DNA from: Sediminispirochaeta sp.
Lineage (GTDB): Bacteria > Spirochaetota > Spirochaetia > B11-G9
Direction of reading: 5' to 3'
Assembly: GCA_024763455.1 (NCBI GenBank)
Contig: JANTFL010000020.1
Location: 1-32,070, forward strand
Length of the DNA: 32,070 bases
Position numbers and translations under genes: made by a program. The notes under the pieces are model-generated. The model searched no databases, was not told where the DNA came from, and saw only the letters and a list, made by a program, of their open reading frames with translations. Shown piece by piece: positions 1-7,881 of the stretch (positions are counted from its first letter, which is position 1; each line of letters starts with the position of its first letter).

Positions 1-914
1 TCAATATACTGGCCAATACTCTTGTCGATAAGAGTTATGTACCCGTAGTACCGTGCAACTATCTTCTGCCACTCCTTCCAGGGGAGCTCTGCAACACCCC
101 ACATCTGTGAAACGTGTTTATGATGAATAGGCTTATTCTTGAAACTTTCTTCGAATGCAGGGTCAACCGGAATCTCTAAAGGATCGTACATGGAGTAGTA
201 CGGTTCCGGGACCATGCAGGGGGTGTGAGGCCCCCAGAAGTTGAGCCATAAAAAGAAAGGTTTTCCGGAAGATGCCGCTTCCGATGTGTAGGTAACCGCT
301 TCTTCAGCTAAAAAGGCTGGTATGGATGCTTCTTCCGGACCGCTGAGTTTTGCTCTGAGTTCCTGCACCCTCAGATTGGGATTGTTCCCAAAGAACTGCT
401 CGCTGACTTCGGGGATGTCATAACCCTTTTTAAAAATCCAGTCTCTGTACTCATTCTCCTCTGCCGGGCCCTGATCAAAAACAAGATTCTTGTAAAACCG
501 GGATCCGGGGAAGCCGTAGTGGGCAAAGTTGTGGCCTTTAAAGCCGTAATCCCTTGGAAGTTTCGTCTCTGCAATGTGCCACTTGCCGAGATAAATCTTT
601 TCGTAATCCGTTAAAAAATCGGAAAGAACCGGAATCCCCGGTACCGGATCCGCCTTAGCCCTGTTTACCTTGTTGTCTTCTGCATTTCTTACAACCCCGT
701 GGGATGTGGGAACCCTCCCTGTAAAAAGAGACGTTCTTGCAGGACCGCAAAGGGCTGTGGGGGTAAAGGCGTTGGTAAATAGTATACCGTCGTCCCTTAA
801 CTCATCAATATTCGGTGTTTTTACAACCCTGTTTCCGTAGGCACCCAGCATGTCAAAGCGCTGCTGGTCTACCATTATGTAGATTATGTTTGGTTTTGCC
901 GGTTCTTTTATCAT
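1..914 (-). CDS. Sulfatase, Cys-type, C-terminus beyond window
   Basis: Reading left from ATG at 914 there are 304 uninterrupted codons to the window edge, so the C-terminus is missing. The protein starts MIKEPAKPNIIYIMVDQQR, the usual sulfatase opening, with D16 and Q17 at the calcium-binding position. The sulfatase signature LCGPARTSLFTGR follows, with C56 as the residue converted to formylglycine (C-x-P-A-R). Further on, GKWHIAE and FFLWLNFWGPHTPC match conserved lysine/histidine blocks of the alkaline-phosphatase-fold sulfatases. No signal peptide is evident, so it may act in the cytoplasm on imported sulfated oligosaccharides. An AAGGA-like ribosome site lies about 9 bases before the ATG. 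The AraC gene ends 22 bases upstream on the same strand, so the two are probably one operon. Substrate cannot be read from the sequence. Confidence 0.93.
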   Translation of the reverse strand, partial: MIKEPAKPNIIYIMVDQQRFDMLGAYGNRVVKTPNIDELRDDGILFTNAFTPTALCGPARTSLFTGRVPTSHGVVRNAEDNKVNRAKADPVPGIPVLSDFLTDYEKIYLGKWHIAETKLPRDYGFKGHNFAHYGFPGSRFYKNLVFDQGPAEENEYRDWIFKKGYDIPEVSEQFFGNNPNLRVQELRAKLSGPEEASIPAFLAEEAVTYTSEAASSGKPFFLWLNFWGPHTPCMVPEPYYSMYDPLEIPVDPAFEESFKNKPIHHKHVSQMWGVAELPWKEWQKIVARYYGYITLIDKSIGQYI

Positions 915-936
915 CCCATATATCCTTAAACCCCAA

Positions 937-1821
937 TTATAGTTTTAATTTTACCGAAGATGAATACTCTGTCGGAGTCATTCCAATATACTTTTTGAAT
1001 ACCTTTGAGAAATAATGGATGGAGGAGTAGTTCAGAGCTGCGGCTATCTGGGTAAAGGTATAATTGCCCTCCCGGATAAGATCTTTTGCTTTTTCAAGTT
1101 TTGTTATCTTGTAGTATTCCATAACACTTCTGCCGGTTTTTTCTTTGAATACGTTTTCAATATAGGTGCAGCTGTAGCCTGTTTCTCTACAGACTGTTTC
1201 AAGACTCGGCATCTCGAGTAAATGGTTCTCAAAAAAAACGATAACCTTGTTAAAGGCATCCCTGCTGGTCTTTTCTTTTAAAGGCGATTCCGGTTCGGTA
1301 ACCGTGCCGATGTGCATCTCCCTCCGGACAAGACCGATAAGAATCTGCTCCAGGTACAGCTGTATAAGGTGTTCAGATCCGTATATCTGTTTCCTGTTCC
1401 TTTCAAGAGCCGGTAGCCACGGGTCATCAAGGCGCGATGAAAACGCATTCCCCGCTTCGTGCAGAATTCTGGCCAAAAGGTTTTTTTCTTCGTTCCCGAT
1501 ACGCATAATTCTGTTTTCAAACCATTTCATTCCGGGACTGCTGCTGGAAAAGGACATAATCACTATGTTGGGAGCAATGTGTCCGTCCGCATTAAGATCG
1601 TGAAACTCGTTGGGTTTATGGAAAATGATATCTCCCTTGATTAGGGTATGTGTTTTTTCTCCGGCTGTTGCAAGGATTGCCCCTTTATCTATGTATACAA
1701 ACTCCCAGAAATTGTGCTTTTCGCCTTTAAAGGAATAGTCCTTTACAAACTCGAAGTAGTGGATCGAGAATATCTTGTCTATGGCAAATTCTTTCTTTAA
1801 AGTGCGGCCGGTATAATACAT
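937..1821 (-). CDS. AraC-family transcriptional regulator
   Basis: A 294-residue protein (303 if the upstream ATG at 1848 is used) with an N-terminal cupin-like sensing region (about residues 20-110; GDIIFHKPNEFHDL is typical) and a C-terminal AraC double helix-turn-helix over roughly the last 100 residues. The second HTH ends in the family signature SSIHYFSKVFKKYIGMTPTEY. Neither start has a clear Shine-Dalgarno. I chose 1821 because the duplicated fragment at 19557-19735 has an ATG at the same place but none at the 1848 position. The gene precedes a sulfatase on the same strand and probably controls it in response to a sugar. Part of its 5' end is duplicated about 18 kb away. Confidence 0.93.
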   Translation of the reverse strand: MYYTGRTLKKEFAIDKIFSIHYFEFVKDYSFKGEKHNFWEFVYIDKGAILATAGEKTHTLIKGDIIFHKPNEFHDLNADGHIAPNIVIMSFSSSSPGMKWFENRIMRIGNEEKNLLARILHEAGNAFSSRLDDPWLPALERNRKQIYGSEHLIQLYLEQILIGLVRREMHIGTVTEPESPLKEKTSRDAFNKVIVFFENHLLEMPSLETVCRETGYSCTYIENVFKEKTGRSVMEYYKITKLEKAKDLIREGNYTFTQIAAALNYSSIHYFSKVFKKYIGMTPTEYSSSVKLKL

Positions 1822-1933
1822 GGGGACAAGTATACAACGGGATTGCATATAAATGAATCATTTCATAAGTATTATTCAATTTAAAGTCTTCCCTTTCGGT
1901 TATTACTGAAGAGCTAAATTTTTGTTCTGTATT

Positions 1934-2545
1934 TCACATTGAAGCATTTAGAAAGCCGGCTATAAACGCAGCCTGACTTCTTCTTACTGTTTCTGTAAAA
2001 TGTATATGGTCGAGGAAGAGTTCCTCATCTAAACTAAGAGTAAATGAATAGAGATCTATTATGGGGATTTCTGCTTTTCCCATAATCTTGTCAGCTGCAA
2101 GATTATATTTGATACAGTCTTCTGAATAACGATAAAACGTTTTTAATCTACTATTGTGATTCTTGTCATCTACCGGAGTGGTCCTAACCCAAATCATGAT
2201 AAGTTTCATTTTGGTAACAATATGAACAATTTTTTCAAGATTTTCACGGTATTGTTCGAGAGGGATCTGTATAGACCCGTTATCAGTGGATCTTTTTATA
2301 TCATGAAGTCCACAATTCAACAGGAGAATATCAGCATCTATTCCCCCGGAAGAGAAGAGTTTGTTCAGATATGAATATACATGGTATGAGTCTCCCCCGT
2401 TAGCTCCCTGTGCTATATCCATATCCTGTTCGGCTTGTTTAATGCCGCCTTTTCTGGAATATAATATTTTACCTTTCATATACCTTTCAAGATGCGGCCC
2501 ATAGTGAATTGAAATACTATCTCCTAAAACAAATAGTTTTTTCAT
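1934..2545 (-). CDS. SGNH/GDSL-type hydrolase (esterase-like)
   Basis: A 203-residue protein with the SGNH hydrolase blocks. The nucleophile block is at the extreme N-terminus (FVLGDSIS, Ser in GDS at residue 10), the oxyanion Gly/Asn region is near residues 45-50 and 77-79 (GANGG, NCGLHD), and block V is DHIHFTE near the C-terminus, with Asp and His of the triad. There is no signal peptide, so it is probably cytoplasmic. Start is supported by GGAGG seven bases upstream of ATG. The family includes carbohydrate de-acetylases and esterases; beside sulfatase genes a role in removing acetyl or acyl groups from oligosaccharides is plausible, but this is inference. It is transcribed away from the histidine kinase gene, sharing a 195-base divergent intergenic region. 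Confidence 0.85.
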   Translation of the reverse strand: MKKLFVLGDSISIHYGPHLERYMKGKILYSRKGGIKQAEQDMDIAQGANGGDSYHVYSYLNKLFSSGGIDADILLLNCGLHDIKRSTDNGSIQIPLEQYRENLEKIVHIVTKMKLIMIWVRTTPVDDKNHNSRLKTFYRYSEDCIKYNLAADKIMGKAEIPIIDLYSFTLSLDEELFLDHIHFTETVRRSQAAFIAGFLNASM

Positions 2546-2687
2546 AGTTAATCCTCCATGCTAAACGTAGAGTACCAAAATAACAAAACAGTGTTGAGTT
2601 ATGTAATAATGAAAACTTAGTTTTTACAAACATAAAAACCTTATAGTAATGATAATAGCTTCTATATACTTGCCATCTATGGATGTC

Positions 2688-2716
2688 TTGCACATTTTAA
2701 CTATATTTATTATCAT
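2688..2716 (+). promoter_or_regulatory. Putative sigma70 promoter for kinase/regulator operon
   Basis: TTGCAC (2688-2693), a 17-base spacer and TATCAT (2711-2716), about 25 bases before the kinase ATG. Four to five of six bases match consensus in each hexamer. It lies in AT-rich divergent intergenic DNA, where chance matches are frequent. Confidence 0.4.
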
Positions 2717-2740
2717 ACGATTGATGCTATTCATGAACAG

Positions 2741-4015
2741 ATGATCCGAAAAGTCATGGAAAAAAAGAGTACAGTATCTTTTATTATCTCCCTTTTCGCT
2801 TTCTTCTGGATAAGTTCATCCGTTTGGCATCTCTCCGAATTAGCTCTTAGACCCATGCCACTTGAAAAGAGCAGTAGCCTTATTCTCATCTTATCTCTTT
2901 CTACATTATCTGTTCTCGCCAGAAGAATTCGAATTTCACCTGTTTTTTCACTCAGTCTGGTTGTTCTGTTAGTTTTTTTCTCGGCCATTATGCTTTTTTC
3001 CTTTGATTTTTCCTCTTCGGCTTACGTAATGGTTTTTTGCGGCATCTACCTCTATTTGTTTGCCTTTTTATCATTTCCCCTTGATCTTGCCTCACTGATA
3101 ATCGTGATACTTTTCTATGTTCTTATCGCCAGGTTTATGCGATTAGAATATTCATTTGAATTTGTTAAAGCATTTAAGGATTCTCTTGATACTATTATTT
3201 TTTCTGTGGTGACCATCTTAGCAGCATTCCTACTGAAACTCTATGACATGAAAAAAACTGCTCTTCTAAAGGACAACAAATTGCTGAAAACCTCAGTTAA
3301 ACAGCTGACAGAGGCCAGTGCCTCTTTTCTTGAGTATGCCAATTCAGTTGAGGAGAAAACTTCACTTGAAGAACGAAAGAGAATTACCAGGGATCTTCAT
3401 GATTTAATCGGTCAGACCAGTACGAATATCATAGCCATGATGACAGCCATTATGAGAAAACCCCTTGATACTGAGGAAGAGCAAATGAAAATGTACCAAT
3501 GGATATTGGATATCTCTCAGCATTGTTTGAATCAGTCCAGAGAAGTGCTCAGAGATATCAGGAATCTTCCGGAAAACAAGTTAAAAGGATTTTCACGGTT
3601 CAATGCACTCCTGGAAACTTTTCGCATATCAACCGGCATGATTATTACGGTTGAATGGACAAATTTGCCCAGCACTCTTCCCGGTAGATTGGAAGAAGTT
3701 ATATACAGTGTTCTGCAGGAATCTCTGACTAATTCCTTTCGCCATGGGCAGGCGTCGGAAATAAAAATAATTTTCCAGAGAGTGAATGGGTATATACACT
3801 GTACCATTACTGATAACGGTTCTGCACAGGACCTTAAGTTTCAAGGAGGGGATAAGTCTTTAGGAATAGGTCAAACTGGATTAGAAGAACGTATTAACTC
3901 TATTGGAGGAGAAATATCATTTCATTCAGGTAAATTAGGTTACAAGGTGAAAACTATCATCCCGGAGACAAAAGAGGAAGATGAAAGACTCATTGATTCA
4001 TATACTCATTGTTGA
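2741..4015 (+). CDS. Membrane sensor histidine kinase, NarL/DesK type
   Basis: A 424-residue kinase. Residues about 10-170 hold five to six hydrophobic segments with no large periplasmic loop, followed by a linker (about 175-205) and the HisKA_3 dimerisation/phosphoacceptor box ERKRITRDLHDLIGQ with His220. The ATPase region follows: an N-box around EVIYSVLQESLTNSFRHG and G boxes ITDNG and LGIGQTGLEERI. This is the architecture of kinases that phosphorylate LuxR-type regulators, and the response regulator gene overlaps its 3' end by 35 bases. ATG at 2741 has little Shine-Dalgarno; ATG at 2756 is an alternative. With most of its sensor inside the membrane, the signal may be membrane-borne or come from a partner such as the downstream binding protein (inference). 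Confidence 0.92.
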   Translation: MIRKVMEKKSTVSFIISLFAFFWISSSVWHLSELALRPMPLEKSSSLILILSLSTLSVLARRIRISPVFSLSLVVLLVFFSAIMLFSFDFSSSAYVMVFCGIYLYLFAFLSFPLDLASLIIVILFYVLIARFMRLEYSFEFVKAFKDSLDTIIFSVVTILAAFLLKLYDMKKTALLKDNKLLKTSVKQLTEASASFLEYANSVEEKTSLEERKRITRDLHDLIGQTSTNIIAMMTAIMRKPLDTEEEQMKMYQWILDISQHCLNQSREVLRDIRNLPENKLKGFSRFNALLETFRISTGMIITVEWTNLPSTLPGRLEEVIYSVLQESLTNSFRHGQASEIKIIFQRVNGYIHCTITDNGSAQDLKFQGGDKSLGIGQTGLEERINSIGGEISFHSGKLGYKVKTIIPETKEEDERLIDSYTHC

Positions 4016-4658
4016 TGATCAGAAGCTGTTCTCTTACAGCTTGAAACAGGTCCTTCAGTTGGAAACTAATGAGAGCATGCTAATCGAAACTTGTTCTTCA
4101 GCTCGGGAAGCGGTTTCTCTTCAGAAAAGTAGGAATTTTGATTTGCTGTTAATGGATGTTCATATGCCGGAAATGAATGGTATTGATGCTGTAAAAAGCA
4201 TACGTTCCTTTGATGAGAATGTAAAGATACTCATGCTGTCAGCCTATGGATATGATGAGTATGTAAACGAAGCCCTGTTCCTCGGTGCCGATGGGTATCT
4301 TCTAAAAGATATGTCTCCTGAGGAAGTTGTTGGAGCTATTCATGGGGTAATTGGAGGCAATTTGCTCATGGTTCCTCAAACATACGGGAAAGTATATTAT
4401 AAGGAAAAGCCCAGCCTCAAAGAACAAACAGCAAATCTCTGGGAAAGCGATCTGACAGAGAAAGAGATGAAAATTCTGGTGCTGTTGGCCAAAGGTTACA
4501 GCAACAGTGAAATTGCTGAAGATGTCTTCATAGGGAAGCAGACTGTCCGAAATTATATAAGTACAATTTACTCAAAAATGAATGTAAAAGACCGTTTTGA
4601 AGCTATTAGAACTGCTATTGATGCCAATATTATTGAACGGTTTTCACATCCCTTATGA
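3981..4658 (+). CDS. LuxR/NarL-family response regulator
   Basis: A 225-residue protein with an N-terminal receiver domain (IVDDQ acidic pair; LLLMDVHMP with phosphoacceptor Asp59; a conserved Lys in GYLLKDMS) and a C-terminal LuxR-type helix-turn-helix (LTEKEMKILVLLAKGYSNSEIAEDVFIGKQTVRNYISTIYSKM). GAGGAAG just before the ATG supports the start. It overlaps the kinase gene by 35 bases, indicating translational coupling and a cognate pair. The binding-protein gene begins about 110 bases downstream, with three AGTACA elements in between, so this regulator probably activates the importer, sulfatase and GH4 genes (inference). Confidence 0.95.
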   Translation: MKDSLIHILIVDDQKLFSYSLKQVLQLETNESMLIETCSSAREAVSLQKSRNFDLLLMDVHMPEMNGIDAVKSIRSFDENVKILMLSAYGYDEYVNEALFLGADGYLLKDMSPEEVVGAIHGVIGGNLLMVPQTYGKVYYKEKPSLKEQTANLWESDLTEKEMKILVLLAKGYSNSEIAEDVFIGKQTVRNYISTIYSKMNVKDRFEAIRTAIDANIIERFSHPL

Positions 4659-4672
4659 TTTAGCATCCAAAA

Positions 4673-4700
4673 AGTACATTTGTACTATAGTAAAAGTACA
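4673..4700 (+). promoter_or_regulatory. AGTACA inverted and direct repeats, candidate regulator site
   Basis: AGTACA (4673-4678), two bases, TGTACT (4681-4686), then another AGTACA (4695-4700). The first pair is a perfect inverted repeat and the third copy begins 22 bases after the first. It lies in the gap between the response regulator and the binding-protein gene. NarL-type regulators commonly bind short inverted or tandem heptamer-like sites, so this is a reasonable operator candidate. Confidence 0.4.
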
Positions 4701-4768
4701 AGGATAACTGTAATTCTAGTTTTTCCCGAAGTATGATGAATCAGTCAAACTATTTTGGAGGTTTATTT

Positions 4769-6064
4769 ATGATTAAGAAACTAATTAGTGTCTTTCTGGT
4801 TCTGTTCTGTTTGTCTGCCTTTGCATATTCGAGCGGGCAGAAAGCTACAACGGAACCAAAAGGTCCAGTTGTTCTGTCGTTATTCAGTTTTAAGGCAGCT
4901 CCTCATGAAGAGAAAGCCCTTATAGGTGTTATCAACGGTTTCATGGACGAGTATCCAGGCATCAAAGTGGAATATGAAGTAATTTCCCATCAGTCAGGAT
5001 ATGATGATGTTTTAAGAACGCGTTTTGCAGGTGGGACAATGAGTGATATAGTCATGTCTACCCCTGGTGCTTTTGGGGATTTATGGGATTCCGGTTATCT
5101 AGAACCCCTTAACGGCGAAGATTTTCTTTCCAGGTATCCCTCGACAACATTGGATAATGTAACAAGAGAAGGAAATGTCTATGCAATCATTACAGAGACT
5201 GCAGCTGCCGGGATGTGGTATAACTCAAAAGTTCTGGATGAACTCAACCTCGATTATCCATCCAGTTTTTCGCAATTTCTGGATGTTTGTAAAGCCCTAA
5301 AAAATGCTGGATACATACCTTTTTTTGCTGGAGAAGGAGGAGGAGGAGGGGCAAAGTTTTTCTCAGTTCCCTGGGCCTATAAAAACATAGCTTCATCGGA
5401 AGGCTTCCCCGAGTTCGCCAAAAAAGTTAACAGTGGGGAGACTCAATTTGGTGAAGTCTTCAGAGAACCTTTCAAAGCGTATCTTACCTTGATCAGCAAA
5501 GGGTATAGATATGATCCTCTAAATACAGTTAATGCTCAACTAGGAGGGGAAGGAATTACTACCTTGGCTGGAGGTAATGCCATTTTCATGCCTGGTGGGA
5601 GCTGGTATGCCGGAAAATTCGATGCTGCAATGGGGAAAGAAAACCTCGATATCAAATTAGGGCCGTTTATGTTTGATGATAAGAACTATGTGGGTGTTGT
5701 CGCCAATGGTTACGTCAGCATCTACTCCGGTAGTAAGAAAAAAGAAGCGGCTATGAAGTTCCTGGAATATTGGAGTAGGAGGGAAGTAATGGATGCCTAT
5801 GCAGGGGAATTGTCATCATTTTCTCCCCTTGAAGGTGGCGCTGTTCCAACTCACCCAAGACTTCAGACTATTGCGAGAACCTACAAGGCGGGAGATATTA
5901 CTGTCTGGCAGTATCCTGTTCCATTGGATATTGGGAATCCATGGTCATTCTTGAATCCTATAGTGCAGAATATGGTACTGGAATCAAAGGATCCCACAAC
6001 AGCTGTAGAGAGGGCCATAAAAGCTATAAATATGGAAGCCAAGAAAAATCTTGATTTGAAATAA
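4769..6064 (+). CDS. ABC transporter sugar-binding protein (family 1)
   Basis: A 431-residue extracellular solute-binding protein. GGAGG lies eight bases before ATG 4769, and the next residues MIKKLISVFLVLFCLSAFA form a signal peptide; the in-frame ATG at 4733 would place 12 extra residues in front of it and is unlikely. There is no lipobox cysteine, so the mature protein would be periplasmic. The body follows the family 1 (maltose/oligosaccharide) pattern: VVLSLFSFKAAPHEEKAL at the start, GGTMSDIVMSTPG in the first lobe, and a C-terminal GNAIFMPGGSWYAG followed by the helix KKKEAAMKFLEYW. It is followed by two permease genes, so it is the capture component of a CUT1-type importer. Confidence 0.95.
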   Translation: MIKKLISVFLVLFCLSAFAYSSGQKATTEPKGPVVLSLFSFKAAPHEEKALIGVINGFMDEYPGIKVEYEVISHQSGYDDVLRTRFAGGTMSDIVMSTPGAFGDLWDSGYLEPLNGEDFLSRYPSTTLDNVTREGNVYAIITETAAAGMWYNSKVLDELNLDYPSSFSQFLDVCKALKNAGYIPFFAGEGGGGGAKFFSVPWAYKNIASSEGFPEFAKKVNSGETQFGEVFREPFKAYLTLISKGYRYDPLNTVNAQLGGEGITTLAGGNAIFMPGGSWYAGKFDAAMGKENLDIKLGPFMFDDKNYVGVVANGYVSIYSGSKKKEAAMKFLEYWSRREVMDAYAGELSSFSPLEGGAVPTHPRLQTIARTYKAGDITVWQYPVPLDIGNPWSFLNPIVQNMVLESKDPTTAVERAIKAINMEAKKNLDLK

Positions 6065-6076
6065 ATCAAAAATAGT

Positions 6077-6108
6077 GGGAATCCGCCGGATGCATCTGGT
6101 GGATTCCC
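6077..6108 (+). other. Intergenic RNA hairpin between binding protein and permease genes
   Basis: GGGAATCCGCC (6077-6087) pairs with GGTGGATTCCC (6098-6108): an 11-base stem with one G-T pair and a 10-base loop. No T-run follows, so it is not a standard terminator. In malE-malF-type operons such a hairpin stabilises the binding-protein mRNA and lowers permease expression; that role is inferred here. A similar structure sits at the same place in the second importer operon. Confidence 0.6.
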
Positions 6109-6130
6109 GAATCTTGTGAAGGATTCCTTT

Positions 6131-7033
6131 ATGAATAATATTACCACACTCTCAAAACTAACGATAAAAAGAGATTTCCTGCCTTATTTTTGGCTCATTG
6201 TTCCCGCATTACTGGTTTATCTAACGTTTTTTCTTTATCCGGTTATGTCCAGTTTTCTGTATAGTTTTACCAACTTTAACGGTTTTAACCTGAATTATGA
6301 TTTCCGAGGGTTAAAGAATTACAAGGTATTGTTTGGGGACCCTGTATTCAGGCAAAGCATCACCCATACTTTTGTTTTCGGTATTTTAGTGGTTGTTTTT
6401 CAGAACCTCATTGCATTGTTTTTTGCAATAGCTCTAAACAAAAATTTTGTAAGTAAAAACCTGCTACGAACCCTGCTTTTTATGCCTGTCATGATATCTC
6501 CTGTAATTGTGGGATATATATGGCAGTTTATATATTCAACAAACGGTTTGCTCAATTATCTGCTTTCAAACATGTTTAACCGGAGTTTTCATGTTAATTA
6601 TCTAAGCGATGGGAGAACGGCTCTTATAGCTGTTGTTATTACCCATGTATGGATTTGGATAGGCTACTCAGCAACAATCTATTTAGCCAATCTACAGAAC
6701 ATTTCTTCCGAGTTGATTGAAAATGCGGATCTAGAGGGGTGTTCCAGTTGGAACAGGTTTCGTTACATTATTTGGCCCTTATTAGCACCAGCAACAACCG
6801 TCAGCGTATCTCTTTCTGTAGGTGGTAGTCTCCGTGTTTTTGATATCATTTATGTTATGACCGGCGGCGGACCGGGATATGCAACAGAAACAATTGCTAC
6901 CTTTATGGTAAAGGCCATGCAGAAAAATTATTTCGGATATGCAGCCAGTAGTGCCGTTGTACTTCTCATCCTGGTATTGCTGGCTACCTTTATTATTAAT
7001 CGTTATTTGCGTGGCAGGGAGATAGATCTATGA
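6131..7033 (+). CDS. ABC sugar permease, MalF/UgpA-like
   Basis: A 300-residue inner-membrane permease with about six membrane segments; the first begins at FWLIVPALLVYLTFFLYPV. The cytoplasmic EAA loop near the C-terminus reads ENADLEGCSSWNRFRYIIWP, the site that contacts the ATPase. I chose ATG 6131 because GAAGG lies eight bases upstream; a GTG at 6116 would add five residues. It follows the binding protein gene and overlaps the next permease by four bases (ATGA). As a CUT1 importer subunit it should carry an oligosaccharide. No ATPase gene is in the window. Confidence 0.94.
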   Translation: MNNITTLSKLTIKRDFLPYFWLIVPALLVYLTFFLYPVMSSFLYSFTNFNGFNLNYDFRGLKNYKVLFGDPVFRQSITHTFVFGILVVVFQNLIALFFAIALNKNFVSKNLLRTLLFMPVMISPVIVGYIWQFIYSTNGLLNYLLSNMFNRSFHVNYLSDGRTALIAVVITHVWIWIGYSATIYLANLQNISSELIENADLEGCSSWNRFRYIIWPLLAPATTVSVSLSVGGSLRVFDIIYVMTGGGPGYATETIATFMVKAMQKNYFGYAASSAVVLLILVLLATFIINRYLRGREIDL

Positions 7034-7869
7034 AAAAAAACAACAGGAAGAAAATTTTGTCTGTTCAGGAAATAGTTATAATAGTCATTGTAATGCTTAT
7101 GATAACACCGCTTTTCCTGGTTCTTCTGAATAGTCTTAAAACAGAAGGAGAGCTAATACTGTCACCATTATCACTCCCTCAAAAAGTCAGGTGGGAAAAC
7201 TACAGACAGGCCTTTTCTAATATGGGTTACATCCGTTCATTCACAAACACATTTAAAATGACCTTTTATGCAACAGCAATAGGAGTTTTTCTCTATTCCA
7301 TGGCAGCGTATGGCTTGGTAAGGGCCAAGTCGGGAAAAAGGTTTTTCTCTGCCATGACCTTTTTATTCTTTTTGACACTGGCCGTACCGCCTCAACTATC
7401 TCTGGTTCCTCTGTCGAGTTTTTTATCACGTATCCATCTGCATGAATCTCATTTAGGTGTATCTTTGGTTTTCATTGGGGTTAATGCTGGATTCGGAGTG
7501 TTTCTTTTGTTTTCATTCATCAGCACAGTGCCCATTGCCCTTGAGGAGGCCGCTGAAATTGATGGATGCACTCCCCTCCAGATTTTTTGGCATATTGTTC
7601 TTCCCTTGATGAGAGCACCTGTGACAACTCTGGCTGTTTTGTTGTCTCTACGGGTTTGGAACAATTTTCTATATCCTCTAATTCTTCTATCAGGCAAAGA
7701 ATCACGAACTCTTCCCCTTTCTGTGTTTTTCTTCAAAGGTGCGGATTATGAGAATTGGCCACTTTTGTTTGCTGCTCTGGTTTTGGCAATTTTCCCTCTT
7801 CTCATTTTTTATTTTTTTATGCAGAGAAGAATAATTTCTGGGATTTCTGACGGTGCTGTCAAAGGCTGA
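7030..7869 (+). CDS. ABC sugar permease, MalG/UgpE-like
   Basis: A 279-residue permease with six hydrophobic segments, an opening MLMITPLFLVLLNSLKTEGEL typical of MalG-type subunits (the S-x-K motif after helix 1) and the EAA loop LEEAAEIDGCTPLQIFWHIV. The C-terminus IISGISDGAVKG is also characteristic of this subunit. It overlaps the partner permease by the ATGA stop/start, so the two are translationally coupled in a 1:1 ratio. It ends 12 bases before the sulfatase gene, placing sulfatase and GH4 in the same transcript. Confidence 0.95.
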   Translation: MKKNNRKKILSVQEIVIIVIVMLMITPLFLVLLNSLKTEGELILSPLSLPQKVRWENYRQAFSNMGYIRSFTNTFKMTFYATAIGVFLYSMAAYGLVRAKSGKRFFSAMTFLFFLTLAVPPQLSLVPLSSFLSRIHLHESHLGVSLVFIGVNAGFGVFLLFSFISTVPIALEEAAEIDGCTPLQIFWHIVLPLMRAPVTTLAVLLSLRVWNNFLYPLILLSGKESRTLPLSVFFFKGADYENWPLLFAALVLAIFPLLIFYFFMQRRIISGISDGAVKG

Positions 7870-7881
7870 GGAGAGTTAAAA

